From contig JACEVL010000062.1 in the NCBI GenBank assembly GCA_020284085.1, positions 2,181,110 through 2,245,109 on the forward strand: a DNA stretch of 64,000 nucleotides, written 5' to 3'. The notes beneath the pieces were generated by a model that worked only from the letters and a program-made list of their open reading frames with translations, made no database searches and was not told the origin of the DNA. The position numbers and the translations under genes are program-made. This document shows positions 42,137 to 52,621 of this stretch, piece by piece (position 1 is the stretch's first letter; each line of letters starts with the position of its first letter). Origin of the DNA: Aporrectodea caliginosa. Its lineage: Eukaryota > Annelida > Clitellata > Crassiclitellata > Lumbricidae.

Positions 42137-42481
42137 GATCCTTTAGAAAGACGACGAATAAGTCCGGTGCGCAAAGTTTTCGCCCCTATAATTTATAGCG
42201 CATTGCTAACACTTGTGCCAGTTCTAATTTATTCAGTTTTGATTGTCTATATTTTATCTGCATTGATCTTTATGCTGAAGGACCCCCTTTCCCTTTTGAC
42301 TGTCCCTATCAGGGAGAGTAGGCCCCTCAAAATCGCACGCCCTTGCCTGTTGGCCCATCTATAGCCCACCTCTGTTCTTGCCTGCTTACATACATGCATA
42401 CATATAACTTTAGACACAACCTAGTCTAACCTTTCCTCACTTCAATATGCCCAACCTCGTCTAACCACACCTCCACTTCGG
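42137..42481. other. No gene recognised
   Basis: Contains CTAACCT/CCTAACC-type degenerate repeats at 42400-42475. Confidence 0.4.
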
Positions 42482-42489
42482 CCTACCTT

Positions 42490-42949
42490 CGTCGACAGAC
42501 TTTTCGTCTACGACACTTAGTCTACCGACATTTCGTCTACAAGTGTATCTGTATCCATTACGGCTAATCAACAGAGTCCGCTTTCTTATAGTTTCGCTGA
42601 AACGAGCTAAATATTCTCAGGAATTCAGCTTCTAATTACTGAAACGACTATTTTCATCAATCCAACTTCTATTGAATGGAAAATTAGTTTCATCCATGCA
42701 TCTAGCTTGGTATCCAGCTTCCATTTACGGGAAAAATTATGTCGATCTATACAGCTTCTATTTCAACACAGGAATGTTTTCATCAATACCACTTTCATTT
42801 AAGGAAACAGCTTTTTTCATCAATCCAGTTTCCATTTTAAAATGACAATATGAAATAACTTCGTAGACGAAATGTCTGTCGGCCGAATGTCTGTAGACGG
42901 GAGTGTCGTAGACGAAAAGTCTGTAGACGAATTGTCGTGACACCTCACA
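42490..42949. mobile_element. Inverted-repeat element built of GTCTACAGAC/TTTCGTC units
   Basis: The left arm (42490-42540) and right arm (42862-42937) are complementary. Each is made of short GTAGACGAAAAGTC and GTAGACGAAATGTC units. The interior (42570-42830) is a degenerate tandem repeat with TTTTCATCAATCCA and TTCTATT blocks. CCTACCTT on both sides (42482-42489, 42950-42957) might be a duplication, but the flanks are CCTA-rich. A partial copy lies at 51278-51325. Confidence 0.65.
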
Positions 42950-42967
42950 CCTACCTTAGCAAACCTA

Positions 42968-43245
42968 ACTTTACTGCATTGTATTCAAACATTTATTTAT
43001 AAAGCGCCTCTAGTACGGTGAACCTTTCAGAGGCGCTGCCAATGCGCAAGGCCACGAGAGACAAAAAAAGTTTACGATATTACAATAAATTATAATAAAT
43101 TACCTATAAATTTATAGGTAATTTATTATATTCCCAGTGCCGAAGGCCACGACAGAAGAAATAGGTTTATGATATTATAATAAATTATAATAAATTACCT
43201 TTAAATTTATATACCTTACGATAAATATATCATCTTGAAATCTCT
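42968..43245 (-). mobile_element. Retroposon family F with hairpin and internal duplication
   Basis: AGCGCCTCT (43003-43011) and AGAGGCGCT (43029-43037) are complementary. TTGTATTCAAACATTTATTT lies in the tail position. A segment of about 75 bp (GCCACGAGAGACA..., AATAAATTATAATAAATTAC) is repeated once in tandem, starting near 43046 and 43135. Confidence 0.65.
43091..43130. repeat. Perfect 40-bp palindrome
   Basis: It reads identically on both strands with its centre between 43110 and 43111. Each arm is TATAATAAATTACCTATAAA or its complement, with no spacer. Confidence 0.96.
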
Positions 43246-43539
43246 AAAGAAGGCAGTTCGTAAGCAGGAAAGGCAGCCACGGTAGAGGTCATCGATGCAC
43301 TTGACCCCTAGAAAACCGTCGTCTGGCATTAACGGCGACCGTTCAGTGTTTATGGATAGCGAAATGGTAATCATGGTTAATGAACAAACGGCGTGCCATA
43401 TTCTGCGCCGTTTACGTCCATCTGGCGAGCCATAGATAAAACCGATTGCGAACTAACGACCAAACAAAATAACTATCACCATCGTCATCATAATCGTCGT
43501 CGTCGTCATCATTGTCGTCGTCGTCGTTGTTGTTATTAT
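43246..43539. other. No gene recognised
   Basis: A CGTCGTC/CATCATC patch at 43480-43535 leads into (ATT)n. Confidence 0.4.
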
Positions 43540-43680
<141 letters not shown>

Positions 43681-43824
43681 GAACAATCTAGCATGGTAAT
43701 GTAGAAGAAAAGCAGATGGCGTTTCCGCGTTGGAGAGCTACCGAGAGTCTTTGAAACAGGAAGCTTGTCTCGAGCGTGTCATGTGTTGCATGGGTTAACC
43801 TTCGTCCTAATTCAAGGACAATTA
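43681..43824 (-). mobile_element. Retroposon family D relative, copy D8
   Basis: The minus strand encodes RLTHATHDTLETSFLFQRLS, VALQRGNAICFSSTLPC, stop (43688-43690). It shares the ETSxLFQRxSVxxQRxNA core with copy D7. The 72-bp segment 43731-43802 is identical to 44138-44209. Confidence 0.7.
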
Positions 43825-43873
<49 letters not shown>

Positions 43874-43880
43874 TTTTTTT
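43825..43880 (-). repeat. (ATT)n plus T-run: tail of copy D7
   Basis: On the minus strand this is the A-run and (AAT)n tail of D7. Confidence 0.9.
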
Positions 43881-44137
43881 ATGCCCCGAGGTATACATGA
43901 TCCCTCAGGGACTTAAACATTAATTAAGAACAGTAAAATTCGTCTGGAACGGCACCTAGTCGTCGTTAAGGTCCAGTGTGGCAAAAGTACCGCGGAAAGC
44001 CACCGCATTGAACCGCTGGATCATTACAGATATGCGCTGAAATAGGTAGGAGGTTTCGCGTGCATCTCCAGACATCGTGCTGAGGTTCTGTCCTAAGGAT
44101 GAAATAAAGGCCAAGCCTTCAGAACTCACCGGGCCCA
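43881..44137 (-). mobile_element. Retroposon family D, copy D7 (longest)
   Basis: The minus-strand coding part (43956-44137) reads MGPVSSEGLAFISSLGQNLS, TMSGDARETSYLFQRISVMI, QRFNAVAFRGTFATLDLNDD, stop. A 75-bp UTR follows with hairpin CCCTGAGG/CCTCGGGG, then the A-run and (AAT)n. The protein end resembles C-termini of some animal LINE polyproteins. I infer a TAA-repeat-targeting, Dong/R4-like element, but the catalytic and endonuclease domains are absent here. Confidence 0.72.
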
Positions 44138-44209
44138 TGGAGAGCTACCGAGAGTCTTTGAAACAGGAAGCTTGTCTCGAGCGTGTCATGTGTTGCATGG
44201 GTTAACCTT
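44138..44209 (-). repeat. 72-bp perfect direct repeat of part of D8, fused to D7
   Basis: Identical to 43731-43802 at all 72 positions. On the minus strand it joins D7 at CTCTCC|ATGGGC and shifts ETSFLFQRLSVAL into HGPGEF, so the join is chimeric. Confidence 0.95.
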
Positions 44210-44210
44210 A

Positions 44211-44275
<65 letters not shown>

Positions 44276-44301
44276 GTAGTAGTAGTAGTAGTAGTAGTAA
44301 T

Positions 44302-44341
<40 letters not shown>

Positions 44342-44348
44342 GTTATAA

Positions 44349-44384
<36 letters not shown>

Positions 44385-44394
44385 GATTATTATG

Positions 44395-44453
<59 letters not shown>

Positions 44454-44508
44454 GATTATTATTATTATTATTATTATTGTTATTATTATTATTATTACTA
44501 TTATTATA

Positions 44509-44590
<82 letters not shown>

Positions 44591-44640
44591 TTTTTATCGT
44601 TATCATTGTAATCACCATGATGATAATTATTCATCAGGCG
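44210..44640 (+). repeat. (ATT)n with (AGT) and (ATG) interruptions, about 430 bp
   Basis: ATT array with an (AGT)8 block at 44275-44300. Confidence 0.97.
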
Positions 44641-44885
44641 TGTATGAAGACACTATAAAAAAAGAAGAGCAGTCCCCTATGCTAACCCTGAAGCAGCCAT
44701 GGGCATGAAGTGTTAACGACTTCATTTTCTTAGCCTCGGCATATGACGACTGGTGACCAGTCCTCTCCCTCGCCGTCTCACCAACGGTGTACGGTCAGTG
44801 TACTCAACTACTCATTGTAGCTGAGTTGGCTAGGGGTGCAGATGGAGGAGAAATCTCAAACGAAATCTCACTATCGAATATCACT
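44641..44885 (-). mobile_element. SINE family S2, 5'-truncated minus copy
   Basis: GAAGAGCAGTCCCCTATGCT, CATTTTCTTAGCCTCGGCAT, GTGTACGGTCAGTGTACTCA and TTGGCTAGGGGTGC. The tRNA head is missing. The pyrimidine-tail end lies toward (ATT)n. Confidence 0.8.
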
Positions 44886-44906
44886 ACCGTTATCAATTTG
44901 TCTATA

Positions 44907-45431
44907 AGTGTGATTCTCGTTAACGATAACGATAACGAAAATGTTCGTTAACGAAAATAAAATGATTTCGTTAACGATAACTATAACTAAAAAATATCAT
45001 TACCTACAACTATAACTATAACGAAAATAACAATAACGAAAATTCATCTTTATTTTCGTTAATAAAAAAAATAAAAATAGGAAGTGCAATATGGACGATT
45101 CGACATATATGCGAACGAAAAAATGCGATATTTTTATTATTCAATTTGTCAGTGACTTTGGAAACTCGTGTATTCATGAAGCTGAATGCACCCATGCTTC
45201 AACGGCTTTCAAAGCTCTGTGCAATTGTGAAACAGCGTGTTAATACGCACAATTTTGCTTATAGCCTTAATTATTATAACTAAGTAGTAACTAAATTAAC
45301 TAAAATAAAAATCCATTAACTATAACTATGACTAGAAAATAATACTAACTATAACTATAACTAAAATAATAAACCATTAACTGTAACTGTAACTATATCT
45401 AAAATAAAATCTGTAAGGAGAATCACACTGG
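44907..45431. mobile_element. hAT-like element filled with GTTAACGATAAC units, 525 bp
   Basis: The left end AGTGTGATTCTCGTTAACG and right end GGAGAATCACACTGG are inverted. The flanks TGTCTATA and TGTCTATC agree at 7 of 8 positions. Both subterminal regions are arrays of AACTATAAC, GATAAC and TAACTG units. A deleted relative is at 8354-8518. There is no transposase frame. Confidence 0.85.
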
Positions 45432-45439
45432 TGTCTATC

Positions 45440-45814
45440 GCTTGCACTATCTCCATCACAAGCACGATCTCTATGGCTTGCGCTGTCGAATCAATATCGC
45501 TCTCGGCTCTCGCTGCCACTTTTATCATTTCTAGGCCTACATTAAGTTTACACATCAACTTCTTCAATTATTGCTTTCATTGTATGCCGACTGCTTTATA
45601 TTATTGAACATGTATTTTTCATTAGATTAAGATCCGATTTTTACTTTCTTAAACTCTGTGTATCTTTGGAGAATTACACTTTCTCGCCTCGTTCTAAGCT
45701 CCTTTGATGAATTTCTATACGGTCCGTACAATTCAATTTCCTGGGGGCTAAATATCGTCCAAATACGACAGATTCAGTAAATCTCTCTCGTTGATTCCCT
45801 CTACTAAAGATTCT
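45440..45814. other. No gene recognised
   Basis: Unique-looking sequence. Confidence 0.4.
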
Positions 45815-46335
45815 TCTGTCTGTCTGTCTCTGTATATGTCTCCATATCTCTGTCTCTATCTACTTATCTCTTTCTCTGTCATTGTCTCTGTCCCTCTATT
45901 TGTATCTGTCTGTCTGTCTGTCTCGCTTTCTCCCTGTCTCTATCTCTCTATCTGTCTCTCACTCTTTCTCTGTTCTCTATCTCTGTCTTTGTCTGCCTGT
46001 CTGTATCTGTCTGTATGTATGTCTGTGTCTATTATTCACTCTCTGTTTCTGTCGCTCTCTATTTCATCCTTTTCTTTCTACTCTCTCTTCTGTCTGTCTC
46101 TCTCTCTCTCTCGTTCTCTCTTTCAACCACTCCTTTTTGTCTATCTCGCTTTCCATCTGTCTCTGTCTCTGTCTTTGTCTCTCTCTGTCTCACACAATCT
46201 TTCTCTGGCTTAACCTGCCTGTCTCCCACTCTTGCATACACTTTCTCACTAACTCACTCACTTACTCAATCACTCACTAACTAGCTGTCCATCTTCCTGT
46301 CTCTCTCCACCTCCTTCTCCCTCTCCATCTCTATC
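45815..46335 (+). repeat. (CTGT/CTCT)n pyrimidine-rich array
   Basis: Degenerate TCTGTCTC units with an ACTCACTCA patch at 46245-46285. Leu/Ser-rich frames are artefacts. Confidence 0.9.
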
Positions 46336-46668
46336 TCTTACATCTCTTTCCATCGCCTGTTTTCCCTTAATCCCTTCTTCCACGCAGCTAATCCCAACGT
46401 TCCGGAACCCTCCCTCCGTCCCCTCCCTCTATCTCGTCTTGCAACCAAATTCAATTTCCGTTCCTTGTGTTGTCCCGTCCATCCGGGTTCGAACCCAACC
46501 GATCGATACAACTTCAGGCAAATTGAACCTCCTGCCTTACTACCACCACCACCATAACCACTACCGAAAACCACCTAAGAACACCACCACCAGCTAATAG
46601 TATTTCCACCCAACTCCAGCTCCCATCAGATTAACTCCGAGGTTAGAGCTGATTGAAGGGCAGATAAC
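46336..46668. other. No gene recognised
   Basis: Pyrimidine-rich, with CACCACCAC patches near 46540-46600. Confidence 0.4.
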
Positions 46669-47068
46669 AAATACATGTATACATGCATACCTACATACAT
46701 AGACATATGCATACATAGATATATATACATACAGGCATACATATATTCATGCATGCATAGTATTGCATACATATATACATTCACACATACACATACTCAT
46801 ACATACATACACTCCTGCATGCATACATTCATACATACATGCATGCCTAATTATAAACAACTCACACACATAAAAATATGCAAATACATACCATAAATAC
46901 ATACACTTCCAAAACATATACAGGAATACATGCATATAATTATATGTCGTAAAAATACATACGTGCGTAATATATGAAACATCATTTCGTTCATGCATAC
47001 ATACAGTCATAACTATCATACATATACATGCAAGCATGAATACATTATATGCACACATGCATGTACAT
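46669..47068 (+). repeat. Degenerate (ACAT)n array
   Basis: ACATACAT units with many changes, older than the pure arrays. Confidence 0.85.
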
Positions 47069-47222
47069 GACGAAGAATTCAAATTGCGCCTCTTCAAGAG
47101 ACACTCTTCTGACATACATGAGCAGGGTTCCCCGACCTGACAACACAAAGTCAAAGTCAAACGGAAATGTGAAAGTAAATGGACACGTTTTTATATAGCG
47201 ACTGCATATGACCTCTACCGTA
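47069..47222 (-). mobile_element. LINE-type hairpin remnant
   Basis: GAATTCAAATTGCGCCTCTT then CAAGAGACACTCTTCTGAC resembles the 3' hairpin in minus orientation. The degenerate ACAT array occupies the tail side. Confidence 0.4.
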
Positions 47223-47230
47223 CTATCTAT

Positions 47231-47678
47231 CAGGGCTTTTTTGAACGTGCAGTTCTACACAAAATGTGCAGTTCTAAATCAATTTGTGGAACTGTAAAAG
47301 CATTTTTGTGCAGTGAAAAATTGCTAAAAAAGGTCATTGTCATCGAATTGGGAAAAATTGACCATAGGTTTTGAAAAAGAGAGAAGAGGTTGTGCACAGA
47401 CATGTAATTCTGTACAGAAAGTGTGAAATTTAAGGATAACAATAATTCCCCTCGCAGCAGGATTGTTACTACACCCCCCGCCTCGAAAATTCTTGGAAAT
47501 CTCTTGTTACTACCCCCGCCCCCTTAAAAAATATTCTTGGAAAACACGCGTTACTACCCCCCCGCGGTCGTCAACTTATCAAATATGTTGGATGCCCCCG
47601 ACAGCAAGGAGCAAGGGGAGTAGATTAAAGATTAAACACTGGGTTCTGCAGTTGTAAAATTTCCTTTAAAAAACCCTG
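47231..47678. mobile_element. hAT-like nonautonomous element, complete, 448 bp
   Basis: The ends CAGGGCTTTTTT and AAAAAACCCTG are inverted repeats of the classical hAT form. A perfect 8-bp duplication CTATCTAT flanks it (47223-47230, 47679-47686). The interior contains TGTGCAGTTCTA repeats shared with 4644-4826. A C-rich block (GTTACTACCCCC repeated three times, 47464-47565) is absent from the other copy. Confidence 0.92.
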
Positions 47679-47686
47679 CTATCTAT

Positions 47687-48524
47687 CAATGATCCTTCAC
47701 CACCGCCGCCCGTGTGAACAGGCGCCACGCCATTTAAGGTCCCCGTCTGCGGACAGTGCTGCATAATATATAGTCCGAGATTTGTATCTCTGAAATAAGC
47801 CACCTTCGGAAAGCGAACCGCGATCCGCACGTTCTCTAACGCAGAAATGCGACAGAAAAAGAGGTTAGGGAGACCATGTGTCGTAGATAACTGGGCAACC
47901 ATTCCGAAAAGAAGCATGTCTCTCAGTTCGGAACTCTGCCTAGAGCCGTAACTAATACGTCAAATATGAACATCGGGGGTAAATCCTGGGGATGGAAGAG
48001 TGCGAACTGCCTCCCCACTTTTAGCTTGGGGAGGGCACGCCTCGCAAATTTTTCTAAGCTATGTAATAAATATTACGACTGCAGTCTGAACCTATGTGCA
48101 GCAGTGCAAACAAATACAAAATTTAACACTATAATCTAGTGTATAAGTGGACTCAATGACTCATAAGAGGGTATCAGTCATTACCCGATAGTGGAAGTTT
48201 GGAATATTGTTTTGCTCAATGCATTAATTAAATAATCATGATTCCTATGCAGTTCTGTTGGAATGGGTTTCTTAAGGGAAGTTTAAACACTTCTGAAGGG
48301 ACAGTTTTCCCTTCTCACATATCGAAACAGATTTACGGCCCTGATGAACATAATAGCCTCTGTGTCTAATCTTTACTTCCTGTTCATCAACCCAGGGTTC
48401 ATAGTTCCTAAAACATTGAATTATGACAAAAGCACAATACTTAAAGGCTCTTTACCGTTCTCAGTATCGAGGGAATATTTCGCAGCGTTTATTAATTATT
48501 AATTTGCAACTTCCACCGAATCCC
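47687..48524. other. No gene recognised
   Basis: The minus frame at 47666-47917 overlaps the transposon end and has no domain. GGGGTAAATCCTGGGG and TGGGGAGGGCACGCC at 47975-48042 resemble the G-rich interior of the 9.4-kb element. Confidence 0.4.
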
Positions 48525-48650
48525 ACACAATGCACTACATGACATCACTCGAACTAACACAAGGGGGAGCAATGGACTTGACAAATGACCAAGGACAATT
48601 GAGATAATTTATTCGTACATATCGCCGCCAAATGGCTGGCGTCAGGAACT
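48525..48650 (+). pseudogene. RTE-like LINE C-terminus, copy G3
   Basis: The frame reads TSLELTQGGAMDLTNDQGQL, R, stop, FIRTYRRQMAGVRN, stop, colinear with copy G1. Compared with G1, about 75 bp between ATGCACTACATG and ACATCACT are missing, with ACAT at the joint, consistent with a microhomology deletion. The ORF stop TGA is the first base triplet of the GAT array. Confidence 0.75.
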
Positions 48651-48860
48651 GATGATGATGATGATAATGATGATGACGACGACGACGATGATGATGATGG
48701 TGGTGGTGGTGGTGGTGATGATGGTGGTGGTGGTGGTGGTGATGATGATGATGGTGGTGGTGGTGATGATGATGATGATGATGATAATGATGATGGTGGT
48801 GGTGGTGATGACAATGATGATGATGATAATGATGATAATGATGATGGTGATGGTGAACTT
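48651..48860 (+). repeat. (GAT)n / (GGT)n microsatellite
   Basis: Alternating GATGAT and GGTGGT blocks starting exactly at the LINE G3 3' end. Confidence 0.96.
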
Positions 48861-49180
48861 CTACGCAAGGTATCAACCGATGTTGCTCCAAATTATTGTG
48901 CATTGTAGACTTGCAGTAAGTCATTCTTTATTATGACTCATTAATTTTAACTGAAGCTGATTTTGCGCGCTATCTTCACCGCAAAATCTGATATGATACA
49001 GGAAAACAGAAGAAGCAATGTCCTGCTCGATTGAAAGTATGACTAGAATAGGCTACCGTTCTTGGGTCATTGTAGACCGAAGATAGTTTTTAATCAGTTT
49101 TCGTTTAGAAAAACTTCTTTTTCCCGAAGTAGCTGTAACCGAAATAGGCTAATAATTAGAAAACGGAGCGCTATTAAACT
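48861..49180. other. No feature recognised
   Basis: Unique-looking sequence. Confidence 0.35.
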
Positions 49181-49500
49181 TATGTAATGTAATATAATTG
49201 AACATTTATATAGCGCCCCTTCAGATATCTACTCAGAGGCGCTCTCTGCGCTAGCCTATAATATGCTGTTAGTGTCATCACGAATGAATATATTACAGCA
49301 GTTAGCAAAACAATGCACAGTAAGCTGAAAGAGTCACCAGTGGCTGGCCCACGCACATAAGGAACCAACCAACGGATTTCCGTCGACAGCCGAAGATGGC
49401 ATGGATGTTCAGAGAGTCTCTGGGCCAAGTTGCGTCGATAGGGTAGAGCGGCAACAGGTGACAGCGTTCGCACACACGATGACGCTGCCAACATAAACAC
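49181..49500 (-). mobile_element. Retroposon family E with hairpin and TAATG tail, minus copy
   Basis: Hairpin arms AGCGCCCCT (49212-49220) and AGAGGCGCT (49235-49243). ATGTAATGTAATATAATTG lies on the tail side. The body aligns with 26395-26650. A minus frame across the piece (CIVLLTAVIYSFVMT) parallels CIVLLTDVIDLFVMT in the other copy, so part of it may once have been coding. Confidence 0.72.
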
Positions 49501-50084
49501 TAGAATGACTTTCTACAAGTTTCCTGCGTGAATGAAACGTATGACATGCATCGACGACTGAGAATTATTAGGTATCAACCAAATCATTAACAACAGTGCA
49601 TTCTAGTTCCTCTTTACGTCTTCTCTTTTACAACCAGGAAGCATTTTTTTCGAAGACTGACTAAATTCGTTATAATTTGCAATCAATTAACCGGACTAGT
49701 TATTGTGCGATAAATATGCAAATGTCTACAAATTCCATTCTTTTCAGTTATTTATTAATGCTGTAATTTTTATGTTGCATTGCGTAATGATGACGAATTG
49801 TTTCCCAACTGACAACATATTTTCAGGATTTGTAACTTTGCTTTTAATTTAGACTCATGCCGTAACATGTTATTGTTATTATTTTTCTCTTTAATTAAAA
49901 TGGGATTTTGGGGTCCATAACTCTCGGCGGAAACCTCTGGGTCCTATGCGATTGGGCATTCAGCGCATTCCTATTGTCGGGCAGTATACACGATGACGCT
50001 GCCCAAATTCCTACGTAGGCTACAGCAGTTCAATTCTAAGTTTATTATAACATCTCTTCAGAGCTCATACAACTTCTTCTTCTA
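49501..50084. other. No gene recognised
   Basis: AT-rich unique-looking sequence. Confidence 0.4.
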
Positions 50085-50285
50085 CAGTAACATGCTTTCA
50101 TCGCGCATCCAACTTTTATTTTTACTGCAATATTTTAGCATTAATACCGTGGTTTTAATAACTCATCCAACTTTTAATGTTACTGCAATAATACCATGTT
50201 CTCATTGTTCATCCAACTTCTAGTTTTACTATAACACATTTTCATCGCTCATCCAACTTCTGGTTTTACTGCAATAATTTATCTC
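50085..50285 (+). repeat. Degenerate tandem repeat, about 45-55 bp, 4 units
   Basis: Each unit carries CATCCAACTT(C/T)T followed by TTTTTACTGCAATA, with TTTCATCGC between. It resembles the interior of 42490-42949. Confidence 0.75.
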
Positions 50286-50855
50286 CATTGAAATAATTTA
50301 TACGAACTGCTGTACCTATTCAGATTTGGGTATATACAGACAGGCCTGACCATCAGTCCAAATTCCCCAGACATATCACTATTCAACGAGGTCATCTGAT
50401 TGTCTTTCTCGAAGATAACTACATTGATGGCCTGTCTCTGGGAACAAATAGATTGGTAGATATATAGACAGACAGACAGACACATACACAGACAGACAGA
50501 AAGTCAGAGAGAGAGACAACCGGAGAGACAGAGAGGATAGAGAGCCACAGACAGATAAACAGACAGTTTGACTGACTGACTGACTGACATCGATCGAAGA
50601 AATTGACAATTATCAACGGACAGGGAGACAGATAAATAAATAAACAATCAAAAAGAAAAAGAGAGACAACTCTTCTTATATAAGCGAAGAGGCAGACATA
50701 AAGGGTAGGCAGACACACGAGCACAAGCAAACACACACACACACACGCAAGCACATTGGACCAGAAAACAGACATTATAGCTGACGATAGCCTTTTTCGA
50801 AACTTCCAAACATGATTAGAAACGAGCAGGTCAGCCCCAAAAACGAGGGAAATAA
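50286..50855. repeat. Degenerate (CAGA)n region
   Basis: CAGACAGACAG at 50467-50500, GAGAGACAACC units, and (ACTG)4 at 50570-50588. No gene is seen. Confidence 0.75.
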
Positions 50856-51185
<330 letters not shown>

Positions 51186-51347
51186 TAAAAATATATTGAT
51201 TGTTACGTCAGTTGGGAATAATGTCGTCATCATTACGCAATGCAACAAAAAAATTACTGCATCAATGATGGTTCCGCGACAACTTGTCTACAGACTTTTC
51301 GTCTACAGACATTTCGTCTTAATTGATACTACTACTACTACTACTAC

Positions 51348-51389
<42 letters not shown>

Positions 51390-51425
51390 CAGTAGCAGTA
51401 GCAGTAGCAGTAGTAATAGTATTCT
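51186..51425. repeat. GTCTACAGAC-element fragment and inverted (ACT)n/(AGT)n
   Basis: CGACAACTTGTCTACAGACT and TTTCGTCTACAGACATTTCG (51286-51319) match the ends of 42490-42949. (ACT)7 is then followed immediately by (AGT)12, a perfect inverted junction around 51348. Confidence 0.85.
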
Positions 51426-51428
51426 ATA

Positions 51429-52354
51429 GATGCTACATTTCTTAGAGTCGATACTAGTTAACGATTGCAAACAAACATCAAACAAACTTTATTCGCTAAA
51501 ACATTTCAACCTTAGCAGCATCGTTAGGCCAACCATCAGCACTGATCATCTGTGAAATTACTTCCTGATTGCAGCAGCGATAGGCCTACAGTAAAAGTGT
51601 GAGAGTACGACTACGTTAAGCTTGGATTGAGTGAAAACAACAAGATCATGTGAAGTATGCCATCAGGGCAATAATAAAAACATTTCGATACAGTGAAAGC
51701 ACCTAACCAGACACTCGCGAAATAATCCTAACTAATTTAACAAAAACTGTTCCCAAAAAACACAAGACAAAATCAGGGTCCTTGAATATGCCAAATCTTA
51801 TAGGAATACTCAGTTGTACTGTTCTAGAGCTCTAACTCTCAATACAGTTCGATACAGTTAAAGTACCTAACTATAGACACAAGCGAAATAAACCTAACTA
51901 ATTTAACGAAACATGTTCCAAAAAACATAAGACAAAAGCAGGATCCCAGGATCCTTGAATATGTCAAATCCTACAGGAATACTCAATTCTACTGTACAAG
52001 AGCTCATACTTTCAATACAAATCTAACATGCATGAATTCACTCATGCGTATCATCGTAGATTGAGAAGCCCCATGCTTAAATTTTCTTCTTTGTTCACCA
52101 ATAATAGTTATTGGTGAACGTCAATAATTAATGTCAAATAATATTTCAGGTAATTTCTGGCCGCGACTCTTGTTCCTCGGTAAATTCGCCGTTTAAAGAT
52201 CATTCGTTTATTTCAGTCGAAGTTCAAAATTTTTTTCCAGACATACCTGAAATTATAACTTGAGATTGTTCTCTTGTCTAACTGGAATTTGTATGGCTTT
52301 TCTCAAGTAAGGATTCCAACATAATTTGCAGACTGCAAACTTTGGAAAATGATT
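51429..52354. repeat. Segmental duplication unit A, 3' flank of zinc-finger gene A
   Basis: Aligns with 61351-62130 over its length. Shared blocks include AACATCAAACAAACTTTATT, CCATCAGCACTGAT, TCTGTGAAATTA, AAAACAACA, GATCA(C/T)GTGAAG and TATTGGTGAACGTCAATAAT. Divergence is moderate with small indels. No gene is seen in it. Confidence 0.85.
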
Positions 52355-52621
52355 TTACAAACTTGAGCCAGACACGGAGTGGGTTTTTCCATGACTTCCC
52401 AGACTTGAAGCACATGAGAACGTTTTAATACATATCTGGCAAAGATGTCATTTCTCTCCAGTATGTGTTCTCGTGTGCCTCTTTAGGTGACTTTGATGAT
52501 TAGTTTTAAATTCACATAATTGGCAGTGGTATGGTTTCTCTCCGGTATGAATTCGTGTGTGAAATTTAAGACTAAAAGATCGTTTAAACCGTTTTTGACA
52601 TCTCTGGCATTGATATGGTTT
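52355..52621 (-). pseudogene. Decayed last three zinc fingers of gene A
   Basis: The frame of gene A continues past its first stop for 88 more codons to a stop at 52355-52357. It encodes three further C2H2 units (CQRCQKRF...H, CQLCEFKT...H, CQICIKTF...H) and the tail SVSGSSL. These align with fingers 13-15 and the C-terminus of gene B. A second in-frame stop lies in the linker before the last finger (TGA where B has CCA). The region is in frame but not translated unless stops are read through. Confidence 0.85.

Noticed and set aside
42482..42957. 8-bp CCTACCTT repeats as a firm target duplication
   Set aside because: The inverted arms do not reach the repeats symmetrically and the flanks are rich in CCTA motifs, so chance is likely.
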